Source of the DNA: Endobacter medicaginis | Lineage (GTDB): Bacteria > Pseudomonadota > Alphaproteobacteria > Acetobacterales > Acetobacteraceae | Length of the DNA stretch: 64,000 bases | Assembly (NCBI RefSeq): GCF_014192375.1 | Contig: NZ_JACHXV010000005.1 | Coordinates: 1-64,000 of the forward strand | Reading direction: 5' to 3' | In this document: piece by piece, positions 1 to 8,924 of the stretch | Layout: every line of letters begins with the position of its first letter | Position numbering within the stretch: position 1 is the first letter of the stretch | Program-made: the position numbers and the translations under genes | The notes under the pieces: model-generated | Database searches by the model: none | Seen by the model: the letters and a program-made list of their open reading frames with translations, nothing else | Told to the model about the DNA's origin: nothing

Positions 1-32
1 ATCTCCTCGGGCTTGTGCTTCTTCGCTGGCAT
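1..32 (-). CDS. IS3-family transposase OrfA, 5' end only
   Basis: The minus-strand ATG at 32-30 opens MPAKKHKPEE and the frame runs off the left edge after ten codons. This N-terminus is typical of IS3-group OrfA proteins, whose first helix precedes the helix-turn-helix that binds the IS ends. Only the start is visible, so function rests on the short motif and on the inverted-repeat-like sequence in front of it. Confidence 0.55.
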   Translation of the reverse strand, partial: MPAKKHKPEE

Positions 33-92
33 GCGTCGTCCCTTCCTTGGTCCAGACTGTCATAGTCGATGGACCACTCAGAAGGGGGCAGC
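1..92 (-). mobile_element. End of an IS3-family insertion sequence (rest lies outside the window)
   Basis: The first 32 bases encode, on the minus strand, the start of an IS3-type OrfA (MPAKKHKPEE). Ahead of it lies a G/C-rich end sequence, ggaccactcagaagggggca at about 71-90, that looks like a terminal inverted repeat. The exact outer end and any target duplication cannot be fixed because the element continues off the left edge. It marks the left boundary of the metal island as a transposon junction. Confidence 0.6.
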
Positions 93-204
93 TCAGAGTC
101 ACGCCCTCAATTCGCTTCCGTCGTCGTCATGTCGTGCGAGACGGAGAGCGGATTTGGCGATAGAAAACGATGACGAAACTTCCGATAAGTGTTCTGCGTC
201 AGAC

Positions 205-384
205 ATGGCAGACGCCTTGATCCGATCCTTCGGATGGAGTGGAGCGCGGAACAAAGCGCATACGCATGTCTTGCGATGTGTTGACGCGGGTCAGAGCGAC
301 AGCGCGCAATTCTGGATGAATGTACGAAATATCGTGGATCACCTCATGACGTTGGGGCCGCAGGACCGTGACTTAATTCACTGA
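205..384 (+). CDS. Small protein of unknown function
   Basis: An ATG at 205 opens 59 residues (MADALIRSFGW... to ...DRDLIH). The frame stays open upstream to about position 13, but the upstream part is low-complexity and overlaps the IS end, so the internal ATG is preferred. The protein looks soluble and mixed-charge, with no signal peptide, membrane segment or cysteine motif. It lies just upstream of a NepR-like gene in the same direction, 23 bases apart, and may share its transcript. I do not recognise a family. Confidence 0.4.
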   Translation: MADALIRSFGWSGARNKAHTHVLRCVDAGQSDSAQFWMNVRNIVDHLMTLGPQDRDLIH

Positions 385-407
385 TCGGTCATGGAAGGTA
401 TTCGGAG

Positions 408-608
408 ATGGACATCGAGTCTGAGGACCAGATCGTCAAATTCTGGATAAAACAGCATTTTCGTGCGCGGTTTGGTAGCATTATCAATGAGCCCGTTCCT
501 GATGCACTTCTAGGTCTTCTTCGTGAATCGAACGAGTGTACAGACTTTGAAATTCCTGATGATCGGCCGCATCCTAACCGACCGACATCCACCGCACAGG
601 AAGGTTAG
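408..608 (+). CDS. NepR-like anti-sigma factor (putative)
   Basis: The 66-residue acidic protein has the core of the NepR family: an amphipathic helix (HFRARFGSI) followed by the signature NEPVPDALLGLLRE at about residues 27-40. NepR proteins bind the EcfG sigma factor and are released by the PhyR response regulator in the alphaproteobacterial general stress response. The length matches the family. A GGAAGG sequence lies about nine bases before the ATG. No EcfG or PhyR gene is next to it here, so it would have to act on partners encoded elsewhere. The assignment rests on one motif. Confidence 0.5.
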   Translation: MDIESEDQIVKFWIKQHFRARFGSIINEPVPDALLGLLRESNECTDFEIPDDRPHPNRPTSTAQEG

Positions 609-683
609 TGTGGGATGCAAACGCCATGGTTGGCGGCAACGGTGAAATGAAGTAGTCACAAAAGGCTCGTATGTCCTCTGAAT

Positions 684-3600
684 TCAGCGCTTCCGAAACA
701 GGCTAGCATAAAGGGTTGGTAGAACAAGCAAAGTGAGCAGGGTCGATGTCACAAGACCTCCAATCACAACAGTCGCAAGCGGCCGCTCGACCTCCGCGCC
801 CATGCTTCCCGAAAACGCCATCGGGAAGAAGCCCAGACTAGCGACGCTTGCGGTCGCGATGACAGGCCGGAATCGGGCGCGTGCTGCCTCGAATGCCGCC
901 GTTGCCGCATCAATGCCGGCTTCCTGAAGCGCGCGGATCTGACTTACAAGAACGACGCCATTGAGAATGGCCACACCAAACAGCGCAATGAAACCGATGC
1001 TGGCAGCAATACTAAACGGCAACCCACGCAAGGTCAGTGCGAAAATTCCTCCCGTCGCTGCTATAGGGAGATTGATGAATACCAGGGAGGCCGCCCTGAA
1101 TGATCCTAATGCTGCAATCAGGAGCGCAAATATCAACAAGAGAGCGATGGGTAGAACCAGACCCAGACGTTGCATTGCCGATTTCAGGTTCTCGAACTGT
1201 CCGGCCCATTCAAGACGATAGCCTGACGGGAGTCTGACCTTCTCCGCAACCGCTTTTTGCGCCGCTGCGACAAAGGAACTGACGTCCCGCCCCCGGACAT
1301 TGGCCTGAACAATGACGCGCCTATGAATACGGTCCCGATCAATCCGGGAAGGGCCGTCTATCACCTGTAGTTTCGCAATATCCGACAGCAAGACCCACCC
1401 TTGTCCGTCCAACCTGCGCACGGGCAGATTTCCGATCATCGAAACTGACAGGGTCGAAGTCGGATCAAGGCGGATCTGAGTTGGTATGATCGCGTTGCCC
1501 ACAACAACAGGTTTTCCGATCAATCCACCGATAGCCGTGATCTGGGCAAGAGCGTCGGACACGGCCACCCCACGTCTGGCTGCGGCATCCCGATTGATGT
1601 CGATATGCATGAAGGGCACTGTTCCGTCGCCCTGTGGGGCAACATCCGCAGCCCCCGGAACCGCCGCCACGGCTGAGGTCACTTCATCGGCCAGTTTCGC
1701 CAGTTCCTTCAAGTCATCGCCATAAACGGAGATAGCTATTTGAGTGCGAACACCTGAGAGCAATTCATCCATTCGCATCTGGATCGGCTGTGACCATTCG
1801 TAATTGGCACTGGGGAGCTTCGCCTTGAGGGTGTCGGCCATCGCCTGAACCAACTGATCCTGGGTCCGCCCGGTCTTCCACTGCGAGAGGGGCTTCAGAA
1901 TGATGAAACTGTCTGACTCGTTGGGGCCCATAGGATCTGTCGGAACAGCCGGTGTGCCAATATTTGTTACCACCGTCTGAACTTCAGGGAACGAACGGAT
2001 GATTCGTTCCTGTTTCCCGATTTCATCAATGACGGTAGGCAGTGAGGCGCTCGGCCAGCGCGTGACCGTTGTCGTCAGGGAGCCTTCTTCCAGCGTCGGT
2101 ATAAACTCCCCACCCAACCGCGTGGCCAGGCCAACCGAAACGAGGAACACAGAGATCGTGACGATGATCACTGTCCTGCTATGCTTTTCGCTCCAGGCCA
2201 GCATCGGCTCGTAATAGCGTCGCACAAACTGCACGAACCTCGTCTCCTGGTGAGACTTCGGATCACGCAGGAGTACTGCTGCAAGGACGGGGATGCAAAT
2301 GAAGCAGTAAATCAGTGATGCCAGCAACGCCATGGCGACGGTCTGCGCCATGGGGCGGAACATCTTGCCCTCGATATCTTCCAGAGTGAGGATCGGCAGG
2401 TAGACCATAATGATCACGAAAATCGAAAATGTCACCGGCCTGACGACAGACTTCGCCGCTTCAATAGCTGTGTCCCGCATGGAACGCTTTGTGCCTTCAG
2501 CCTCCCTCAACGTCATGAAGTGCTCGACGACAACGAGAGAGCTGTCGACAATCATACCGAAATCAATTGCGCCGAGGCTCAGCAGGTTGGCCGAGACCCC
2601 GAAAACCCTCATGCCGATGAAGGCTGACAACAGCGCGGCGGGGATGGCGGAGGCAATGACCAGCGACGCGCGCCAGTCACCCAGAACCACGATAAGAACG
2701 ACAAGCACCAGAGCCGCGCCGATCAGGAGATTTTCCTTGACGGTGGAAATGGTTTCTCCCGTTAGCGTCGAGCGCATATAGTAGGGGTCAAGCGTCACGC
2801 CGGCTGGCAACAACTTCTGGATACCAGGAAGTGCTTTGCGGATATTTGCAAGAACGGCATTCGAGCTTGCTCCGTCCTGCATCATTACCGCGCTCAGGAC
2901 GATCTCTCCGTTTCCGTCCCGGGTCGCCGCGCCGAGGCGCGTCCGCGGACCCAGTGCGATACTCCCCACGTCCTGGACCCGGATGACATGCCCGTTCCGG
3001 CCGATTCTGACCGGGATCAGACCGAAATCATTCAGGTCGCCGACCAGGGCACGGCCAACAATCACCTGCTGCTCGGCCTGGTGGGCAATCCAGCCACCAC
3101 CAGCCGAGGCGTTATTACGGTCAACTGCCTGATAGACGTCTGTCACCGTGACTCCGTAGGTACGCAGCCGAAGCGGGTCGAGCGTGACCTGAAAGGTCTG
3201 TTCCGCGCCACCATTGATATTGACCTCGGCCACGCCCGCTAGAAGTCTCAGTTCAGGCGCGACCGTCCAGTGCATGATGCGGTTGAGGTCCATGAGCGAA
3301 TAGCCAGGTCCGCGGATCTGGAACTGCATGATCTCGCCCATGCCGGTCGTCCGCGGCCCCATCTGAACGCTGACACCCGGAACGGCGACACTCTCACGAG
3401 CGGCCGGCAGACGTTCGGCGACACGTGCGCGGTCCAAGTCGATGTCTGTCGCATCGTCGAATTGTAGATAGACCGCAGATACACCCGTCCTTGATACCGA
3501 GCGCAAATCAATGAGACCCGGAAGAGCAGTCAGACTGGTCTCGACCGGAAAGGTAATCAACTTTTCGACTTCCTCGGTCGCAAGCCCGGGAGCAGTAACC

Positions 3601-3740
3601 GTCACCATGACCTGGCGGGGTGAAATGTCGGGAACAGGCTCGACAGGAAGCCCTTCGACACAGGCCAGTCCGGTTATCAGGAGGGCAAAAATCAGACCGA
3701 AAACAAAAAAGCGTTGCTTCTGGAAGAATTCAAAGAGCAT
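684..3740 (-). CDS. czcA: Heavy-metal RND efflux pump, CzcA type
   Basis: The product is a 1018-residue inner-membrane proton/metal antiporter. The N-terminal membrane helix starts at residue 11, followed by the conserved VEPVPDISPRQVMV loop. The fourth-helix signature is DFGMIVD at residues 393-399, the acidic pattern of divalent-cation (Co/Zn/Cd/Ni) pumps rather than the GAMVD pattern of CusA. Family length is about 1020-1060, so it is complete. It is the last gene of a leftward operon: P-ATPase, TolC protein, adaptor, pump, with two bases separating it from the adaptor. It would export metal from periplasm or cytosol through the adjacent adaptor and outer-membrane channel. The exact metal cannot be read from sequence. 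Confidence 0.9.
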   Translation of the reverse strand: MLFEFFQKQRFFVFGLIFALLITGLACVEGLPVEPVPDISPRQVMVTVTAPGLATEEVEKLITFPVETSLTALPGLIDLRSVSRTGVSAVYLQFDDATDIDLDRARVAERLPAARESVAVPGVSVQMGPRTTGMGEIMQFQIRGPGYSLMDLNRIMHWTVAPELRLLAGVAEVNINGGAEQTFQVTLDPLRLRTYGVTVTDVYQAVDRNNASAGGGWIAHQAEQQVIVGRALVGDLNDFGLIPVRIGRNGHVIRVQDVGSIALGPRTRLGAATRDGNGEIVLSAVMMQDGASSNAVLANIRKALPGIQKLLPAGVTLDPYYMRSTLTGETISTVKENLLIGAALVLVVLIVVLGDWRASLVIASAIPAALLSAFIGMRVFGVSANLLSLGAIDFGMIVDSSLVVVEHFMTLREAEGTKRSMRDTAIEAAKSVVRPVTFSIFVIIMVYLPILTLEDIEGKMFRPMAQTVAMALLASLIYCFICIPVLAAVLLRDPKSHQETRFVQFVRRYYEPMLAWSEKHSRTVIIVTISVFLVSVGLATRLGGEFIPTLEEGSLTTTVTRWPSASLPTVIDEIGKQERIIRSFPEVQTVVTNIGTPAVPTDPMGPNESDSFIILKPLSQWKTGRTQDQLVQAMADTLKAKLPSANYEWSQPIQMRMDELLSGVRTQIAISVYGDDLKELAKLADEVTSAVAAVPGAADVAPQGDGTVPFMHIDINRDAAARRGVAVSDALAQITAIGGLIGKPVVVGNAIIPTQIRLDPTSTLSVSMIGNLPVRRLDGQGWVLLSDIAKLQVIDGPSRIDRDRIHRRVIVQANVRGRDVSSFVAAAQKAVAEKVRLPSGYRLEWAGQFENLKSAMQRLGLVLPIALLLIFALLIAALGSFRAASLVFINLPIAATGGIFALTLRGLPFSIAASIGFIALFGVAILNGVVLVSQIRALQEAGIDAATAAFEAARARFRPVIATASVASLGFFPMAFSGSMGAEVERPLATVVIGGLVTSTLLTLLVLPTLYASLFRKR

Positions 3741-3742
3741 TT

Positions 3743-4906
3743 TCAGTCTCCATCGAGACCGGACAGAAGCGCCATCGCCTTGAGCGTAAAGCTCCCCTTT
3801 GCGACGATAGTGTCATCAGGCTTGAGATCTCCGGACACCACGCTCTGCTCTGGCCCTTCGAGGAGCACACGAACGGGAACAGGTTGAAACGTATCGGCGC
3901 CGGTCTGCCGGTACACCACCATATGCCCGTCGACATTCTGCGGGGCGGCGGACGGCACGATCAGACCGCTGGCCTGCTCCTGCGCAGGAAGCCAGGCATT
4001 GAGCTGGGTGCCGGGCCGGAATCTCCGACGCGGATCCGAAAATGTCGCGACAACCTTCACCAGCCCAGTTTCGGGATCGGCAGTACCTTCAATGGTCTGA
4101 ACCTTTGCCATCGCGGCTTGCGCGGGATCGGCTCCCACGGGCATGAACGTCATCTCAGTGCCAATTGAAATGTCTGATGCATCTTCGGGGCGGACGTTAG
4201 CCACGACCCATACGGTTTCCAGACTCGTAATCCTGATTACGACGTCTGTGGGCGAAATATCATTATCGACAGCCGTACCGACCTGTTCGACCATGCCATC
4301 AACCGGCGCGATCAGGACCGAATTTTCGAAGTCCACGATCCGTTCCGTTGGCGAGGTGAATTCTTCCTCAAGACGATGGGTCAGGGTTTTGACCGCAGCG
4401 TCCTGAAAGTGGACAGCGTTCTGCGCCTCGTGCATCACGGCAAGGCGACGCGACACTTCGCCCGCGGAGACTGTGGCCCCGGCCAATGACTTACCACGAC
4501 GGTACGCCAGTGCAGTATCAGCGAGGTTGGCCTGGGCGCTGGCCAGACTAGCTTTCGCCTGGGCAAGCTGGAGATCGACGACATGCAATGAGTGATCAAT
4601 ATAGGAGACGAGCTTCTGGCCGACGGTGACTTGCTGGCCGGGCAGGACGTAGACCGCGCGGACTTTGCCATCGCCTGCCGGCCGTATGGACACGGAACGC
4701 GCGATGTTCTCCGTTACACTCGCCATCGCCTGAATTCGGGGTCTTACGGAGCCTTTTTTAACCTTGACGGTTTCAAGACCCTCGGCCTGCCGGGCTTCTG
4801 CATCCATGGTCACGGTCTGCTGCCACCCCTCTGTTTCTTCCGCCAAAGCCAGGTGAGGTAAAGCCACGAATAGGGCTGCGACAACGAGGATACAGGTCGA
4901 TCTCAT
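3743..4906 (-). CDS. czcB: RND periplasmic adaptor (membrane fusion protein)
   Basis: The 387-residue protein has a signal peptide ending near ALAEE at about residue 23, a lipoyl/barrel-sandwich half (VRAVYVLPGQQVTVGQKL), a helical hairpin rich in A/Q/L (LQLAQAKASLASAQANL) and a second lipoyl half (VLIAPVDGMVEQVGT). This is the standard HlyD/CzcB layout. It bridges the CzcA-type pump and the TolC-type channel. Its start overlaps the stop of the upstream channel gene by four bases, which indicates translational coupling. There is no N-terminal heavy-metal-binding extension, unlike the adaptor of the second RND operon in this window. Confidence 0.85.
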   Translation of the reverse strand: MRSTCILVVAALFVALPHLALAEETEGWQQTVTMDAEARQAEGLETVKVKKGSVRPRIQAMASVTENIARSVSIRPAGDGKVRAVYVLPGQQVTVGQKLVSYIDHSLHVVDLQLAQAKASLASAQANLADTALAYRRGKSLAGATVSAGEVSRRLAVMHEAQNAVHFQDAAVKTLTHRLEEEFTSPTERIVDFENSVLIAPVDGMVEQVGTAVDNDISPTDVVIRITSLETVWVVANVRPEDASDISIGTEMTFMPVGADPAQAAMAKVQTIEGTADPETGLVKVVATFSDPRRRFRPGTQLNAWLPAQEQASGLIVPSAAPQNVDGHMVVYRQTGADTFQPVPVRVLLEGPEQSVVSGDLKPDDTIVAKGSFTLKAMALLSGLDGD

Positions 4907-6189
4907 GGTATGTACCCCAAGGCGATAACAGTTCTGACGATCGCAATGCGATAATCGATTTCGGCCTGGCTGAAGGTCAGCAGGGCGTTATAGGCATCCA
5001 TGCGGGCACGAAGCGCCTCTATGAGTGATGTTTCACCGGATCGCCACGACCGCTCCATGGCGTCCGCGCGCGCAAGCATCTCGTGCGCGGCCTGAGCCGT
5101 ACTGACGATCGAGGCCGATGTGTTTTTCAGATGTGCCTGGACGCGCGCCATCTCGGCCCTGACGGTCCTCTGGGTGGCGATCTCCTGCCGGATGGCGGTG
5201 GAAAGCGCACTCTGAGCGGCCGTTCTCACGGGAACCGATGTGACGTCACTTGGGATCGGCATCCTGAGACTGACCCCAACCTGCGTGTCCCATGGCGAAC
5301 CGTACTGGCCCTGATTGATCACGCCGACGCCGATTTCCGGATTGGGCATATAACTGTGAGCGGCAAGATGATCCTGTTCCGTGGCGACCGTGACGCTCTG
5401 GTGAGCCGCACGCACGCGCGGGTCGTTCGCCTCGCTCCATGGCCGCGCGGTCGCTCGCAGGAATAGCGGCCAGTGCGTGTCGATTTCCGACAGACCGGCT
5501 TTCGTCGGATGGCCGGTCAGAATATCCAGATTGGCCTGGGCGGCCTCGACTTCCTCGTCGATGGCATTGCGATCGCTTTCCGAAAGAGCGATCCGCGCAT
5601 CCACCGCCTGCTGTTCCGCCGATGTGCTTTCTCCTGCATGGCTCGATGCCCGCACGGCCCTGGCCATGCGTCGCAACGCAGCCAGTGTGGAATCCATGGC
5701 AGATCGCCGTCGCTCGGCGAGCAGGACAGCCCCGATGGCATCCGTGGCACGAATGGCCACCGCCATATGGGCGACATCCTTCTGTACTACAGCGGCCTGT
5801 GCATCGGCTTCAGCCACATGCTCAGTTGCCGTTCCTTGTCCTGGCAGCCAGAGAGGAACGGAGAGACCCACCTGTGTCGTGCGGTACGCATAGTTACGGC
5901 CGCTGGGTCTGTCGTCATAATATTGAGCATCGACCGATGGCCCACCTGCGAACCAGGATTTCGCGGCACGCTGGCGTTTCTTTGCCCCAGCTTCCTGAGT
6001 CGCGAGATCATTCTGGGCAGGATCATTCGTCCATGCTGCTGCGATGACATCATGCAAGGTGGCGGGAATCGCTGTCGTATCGTCGGCTGTGGCCACGCCA
6101 CCCGACACCAAAGCCATTGCGAGGCTCGCCGCCACAGATTTCCACCGACACCGAACACAACACACGGACATTCGACTGAAAATTCTCAT
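4903..6189 (-). CDS. czcC: TolC-family outer-membrane efflux protein
   Basis: The 428-residue protein starts with a basic, hydrophobic segment (about residues 15-36, ending in VATADD) that serves as signal peptide. It then shows two long helical repeats separated by beta-barrel strands (YAYRTTQVGLSVPLWLPGQG and GSPWDTQVGVSLRMPIPSD), the internal duplication typical of TolC/CzcC proteins. It forms the exit duct for the tripartite pump. It sits six bases downstream of the P-ATPase gene and overlaps the adaptor gene by four bases. Confidence 0.85.
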   Translation of the reverse strand: MRIFSRMSVCCVRCRWKSVAASLAMALVSGGVATADDTTAIPATLHDVIAAAWTNDPAQNDLATQEAGAKKRQRAAKSWFAGGPSVDAQYYDDRPSGRNYAYRTTQVGLSVPLWLPGQGTATEHVAEADAQAAVVQKDVAHMAVAIRATDAIGAVLLAERRRSAMDSTLAALRRMARAVRASSHAGESTSAEQQAVDARIALSESDRNAIDEEVEAAQANLDILTGHPTKAGLSEIDTHWPLFLRATARPWSEANDPRVRAAHQSVTVATEQDHLAAHSYMPNPEIGVGVINQGQYGSPWDTQVGVSLRMPIPSDVTSVPVRTAAQSALSTAIRQEIATQRTVRAEMARVQAHLKNTSASIVSTAQAAHEMLARADAMERSWRSGETSLIEALRARMDAYNALLTFSQAEIDYRIAIVRTVIALGYIP

Positions 6190-6195
6190 AATATT

Positions 6196-8373
6196 TTACG
6201 ATGTTGCATCGAGGCTGCGGGAGCGCAGCAGCCTCAGCGCGTTGAGGGTGACGAGAACGGTTGCCCCGGTATCGGCCGCAATGGCGATCCAGAGCCCTGT
6301 CAGCCCCGCGATGGTGGCAATCAGGAACACTCCTTTCAGCCCAAGAGCGATCGAGACATTTTGACGAACATTTCGCATGGTCGAACGGGCGAGGCGGATC
6401 AGCGCTGGAATATCGGAGACTCTGTTCCGCAGGATGGCGGCGTCGGCTGCCTCCAGGGCAACATCGGTCCCCGAGCCGATTGCGACCCCGACAGTTGCCT
6501 GTTTGAGTGCAGGCGCGTCGTTGATGCCATCTCCGACCATCATAACACCGCCCTGCGCGGCCAGAGCCCGTATTTCGGCCAACTTCTGCTCCGGCAGCAG
6601 TTCGGCCTTGTAATGCGCCCCCAGCATTGAGGCGATCGCGGCGGCTGTCCGGCTATTGTCGCCCGTCAGGATGACCGGCGTAATACCGAGGTTGCGTAAC
6701 TGGCGCATGGCTTCTGCCGCGTCCGCGCGCGGCTCGTCACGGAGGGCAATCAACGCGAGTGCCTTGTCACCATACAAGACGGCAACGGTTTTTCCTTCCG
6801 CCTCAAGTTCGGTGGCACGTGCGGTGTCAGTAGCTGACAACGCGCCGTCGCGTACCGCCTGAAGGGGGCTGGAGATCGTGAAATCCATTCCGTCAATGCG
6901 GCCTGTCACCCCTCTTCCGGGAATTGCCCTGCTCTCCTGTGCAACGGGAATGTCGATACCCGGCCCGTTACTCTGGGCTCGGCGCAGGATAGCCTGGGCC
7001 AATGGATGGCTGGACGCGCCTTCAACGGCGGCGGCGACAGCAAGAACCTGAGTTTCGGGCAAGCTGTCCAGCACGATGATGTCGGTGACGTCAGGCCGTC
7101 CCAGTGTGAGGGTTCCAGTCTTGTCGAGTGCGACTGTCTTCACCCGCGCAGTGGCCTCGATGACCGCTCCTCCCTTGATGAGCAGCCCGTTATGTGCCCC
7201 CAGGGCCAGCGCGGACGCTATGGCTGCGGGAACCGATATGACGAGCGCGCAGGGGCAACCAATCAGCAGAAGGGACAACCCGCGATAAACCCAGACCGAC
7301 CAAGCCTGAGCAAACGCCAGTGGGGGAAGGCATACGACGACCGCCGAAAGCACGACGATCGTCGGCATGTACCAACGGCTGAAGCGGTCGATGAACCGTT
7401 GAGTCGGTGCGCGTGCCTCCTCGGCCTGCTCTACAAGATGGATGATGCGGGAGATGGTGTTGTCCGCCGCAGTGCGGGTCACGCGAACCCGCAACGCAGC
7501 TTCCGTGTTGACCGAGCCGGCGAAGACGGCATCCGTCGGCCCACGCGACACTGGCACGCTCTCACCAGTGACCGGACTTTCATCAATGCCACTTACGCCG
7601 GAAATAATCTCTCCATCCGCCGGAATGCGGTCTCCCGGCCGGACCAGGACCACATCGCCTAGTCGGAGTTCGACAGCAGGAACCTCCCGGATACCGGCAG
7701 TGTCTTCGCGCAAGGCGATTTTCGGTACCAACGCTCCGAGCGCGCGGATACCATCACGGGCATGACTGACGGCAACGCCCTCAAGGAGTTCCCCGACCGC
7801 GAAGAGGAAGACGACGAGTGCAGCCTCCTGGGCCGCGCCGATAAATAGCGCACCGATCGCCGCGATCATCATCAGGGCTTCGATGGAAAACGGCTGAGCA
7901 ACCCGGAGCGAGGCTAAGGCGCGGCGGGCAACCGGAAAAAGCCCTACCAGGCAGGCCCCGACAAATGGCCAGGGTTTCATCTCGTTTGGTGCGATCAGGC
8001 TGATACCCCAGGCCAGCACCAACAAAATACCGGTCGTGACAACAAGTCGTCCCTTTCCGGTTTTATACCAGGGCGTATCAGGCGCGGCGGCGTCATTCGT
8101 CGCATCCTGAGCAAATACAATGTCAGCTACAGTGGCAGGATTGAGGCGCCGGATACCATATCCCAGGCTCCTGACCATCTCTTCGACTTTGGTCACGGAA
8201 ATCGCATTCTCATCCATGGTCAGTCGCAGTTTCTGAGACACCAGGGAAATCTCTACATTCTGGACGCCTGCGATTTGACCAAGCGCGCCCTTCACCTTGC
8301 TGACACAAGCAGCACAGTCCATGCCCGTGACATCCCACTCGCGCCTGTCCGGCATCCGGATTCTCCTGTTCAC
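6196..8373 (-). CDS. zntA: Heavy-metal P-type ATPase, ZntA/CadA type
   Basis: The 725-residue P1B ATPase has one N-terminal HMA domain with GMDCAAC at residues 17-23, the actuator motif TGES near 272, the membrane CPC motif at 373-375 followed by ALVISVPAAI, the phosphorylation site DKTGTLT at 417-423, the SSHPLA motif and GDGINDAPAL. The CPC context and the downstream LLIKGG are those of Zn/Cd/Pb exporters (P1B-2), not copper pumps. It is the first gene of the leftward operon and is read from a MerR-type promoter in the 57-bp gap to the divergent regulator. It would move metal from cytosol to periplasm, where the RND pump can export it. Confidence 0.92.
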   Translation of the reverse strand: MNRRIRMPDRREWDVTGMDCAACVSKVKGALGQIAGVQNVEISLVSQKLRLTMDENAISVTKVEEMVRSLGYGIRRLNPATVADIVFAQDATNDAAAPDTPWYKTGKGRLVVTTGILLVLAWGISLIAPNEMKPWPFVGACLVGLFPVARRALASLRVAQPFSIEALMMIAAIGALFIGAAQEAALVVFLFAVGELLEGVAVSHARDGIRALGALVPKIALREDTAGIREVPAVELRLGDVVLVRPGDRIPADGEIISGVSGIDESPVTGESVPVSRGPTDAVFAGSVNTEAALRVRVTRTAADNTISRIIHLVEQAEEARAPTQRFIDRFSRWYMPTIVVLSAVVVCLPPLAFAQAWSVWVYRGLSLLLIGCPCALVISVPAAIASALALGAHNGLLIKGGAVIEATARVKTVALDKTGTLTLGRPDVTDIIVLDSLPETQVLAVAAAVEGASSHPLAQAILRRAQSNGPGIDIPVAQESRAIPGRGVTGRIDGMDFTISSPLQAVRDGALSATDTARATELEAEGKTVAVLYGDKALALIALRDEPRADAAEAMRQLRNLGITPVILTGDNSRTAAAIASMLGAHYKAELLPEQKLAEIRALAAQGGVMMVGDGINDAPALKQATVGVAIGSGTDVALEAADAAILRNRVSDIPALIRLARSTMRNVRQNVSIALGLKGVFLIATIAGLTGLWIAIAADTGATVLVTLNALRLLRSRSLDATS

Positions 8374-8389
8374 CCAGCAGCGAATCCGT

Positions 8390-8420
8390 TATCTACTTCC
8401 TCTAGTCGCTAGAGGTTCAA
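8390..8420 (-). promoter_or_regulatory. MerR-type promoter of the zntA-czc operon
   Basis: Read on the minus strand there is a -35 TTGAAC (8420-8415), a 19-bp spacer (8414-8396) and a -10 TAGATA (8395-8390). The spacer region holds a dyad with arms CCTCTAG and CTAGAGG at 8399-8415. The overlong 19-bp spacer is the hallmark of promoters that MerR proteins untwist for activation. The divergent MerR gene starts 10 bp away. Confidence 0.85.
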
Positions 8421-8430
8421 GGGGGCTTTT

Positions 8431-8874
8431 ATGTTCAGTATCGGAAAATTATCCGGGTCAACTGGCGTCAAGGTGCCGACCATCCGCTATTACGAGCAGA
8501 TCGGCATCCTTGAGGAGCCCGACCGAAGTGAAGGAGGGCAGCGTGTCTATGGAGAGGAAGCAAAAGAGCGCCTGAGTTTTATTCGCCATGCGCGGGAACT
8601 TGGATTTTCACTAGATGAAATCCGTGAATTACTAGATCTTGCTGACGATCCCAATCAAAACTGTATGGCCGCATATGAGATAGCAAAACGCAAATTGATC
8701 GAGGTCAGGAACCGTATTGCCCGCCTGACGGCTCTCCAGGGCGAATTGCAACGCATGTTGGATCAGTGTTCATGCAACACAATCGGGACCTGTCGGATCA
8801 TTCAGGTCCTGAGCGATCATTCTTTATGCACGTCAGAACATCTCGGCACGGAGGCAGGGTGCAAAGCGTCGTAA
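8431..8874 (+). CDS. MerR-family metal-responsive regulator
   Basis: The 147-residue protein begins with the MerR winged helix-turn-helix (IGKLSGSTGVKVPTIRYYEQIGIL), followed by the dimerisation helix and a C-terminal metal loop with several cysteines (CSCNTIGTC near 116-124). It belongs to the CadR/ZntR-like group and most likely controls the divergent zntA-czc operon through the dyad at 8399-8415. The CDF gene downstream in the same direction may be cotranscribed. Confidence 0.85.
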   Translation: MFSIGKLSGSTGVKVPTIRYYEQIGILEEPDRSEGGQRVYGEEAKERLSFIRHARELGFSLDEIRELLDLADDPNQNCMAAYEIAKRKLIEVRNRIARLTALQGELQRMLDQCSCNTIGTCRIIQVLSDHSLCTSEHLGTEAGCKAS

Positions 8875-8924
8875 ACAAATCATCGAGTATCGCAAACGGG
8901 TCGCAGCATGCAGGAGTAGTCCCC

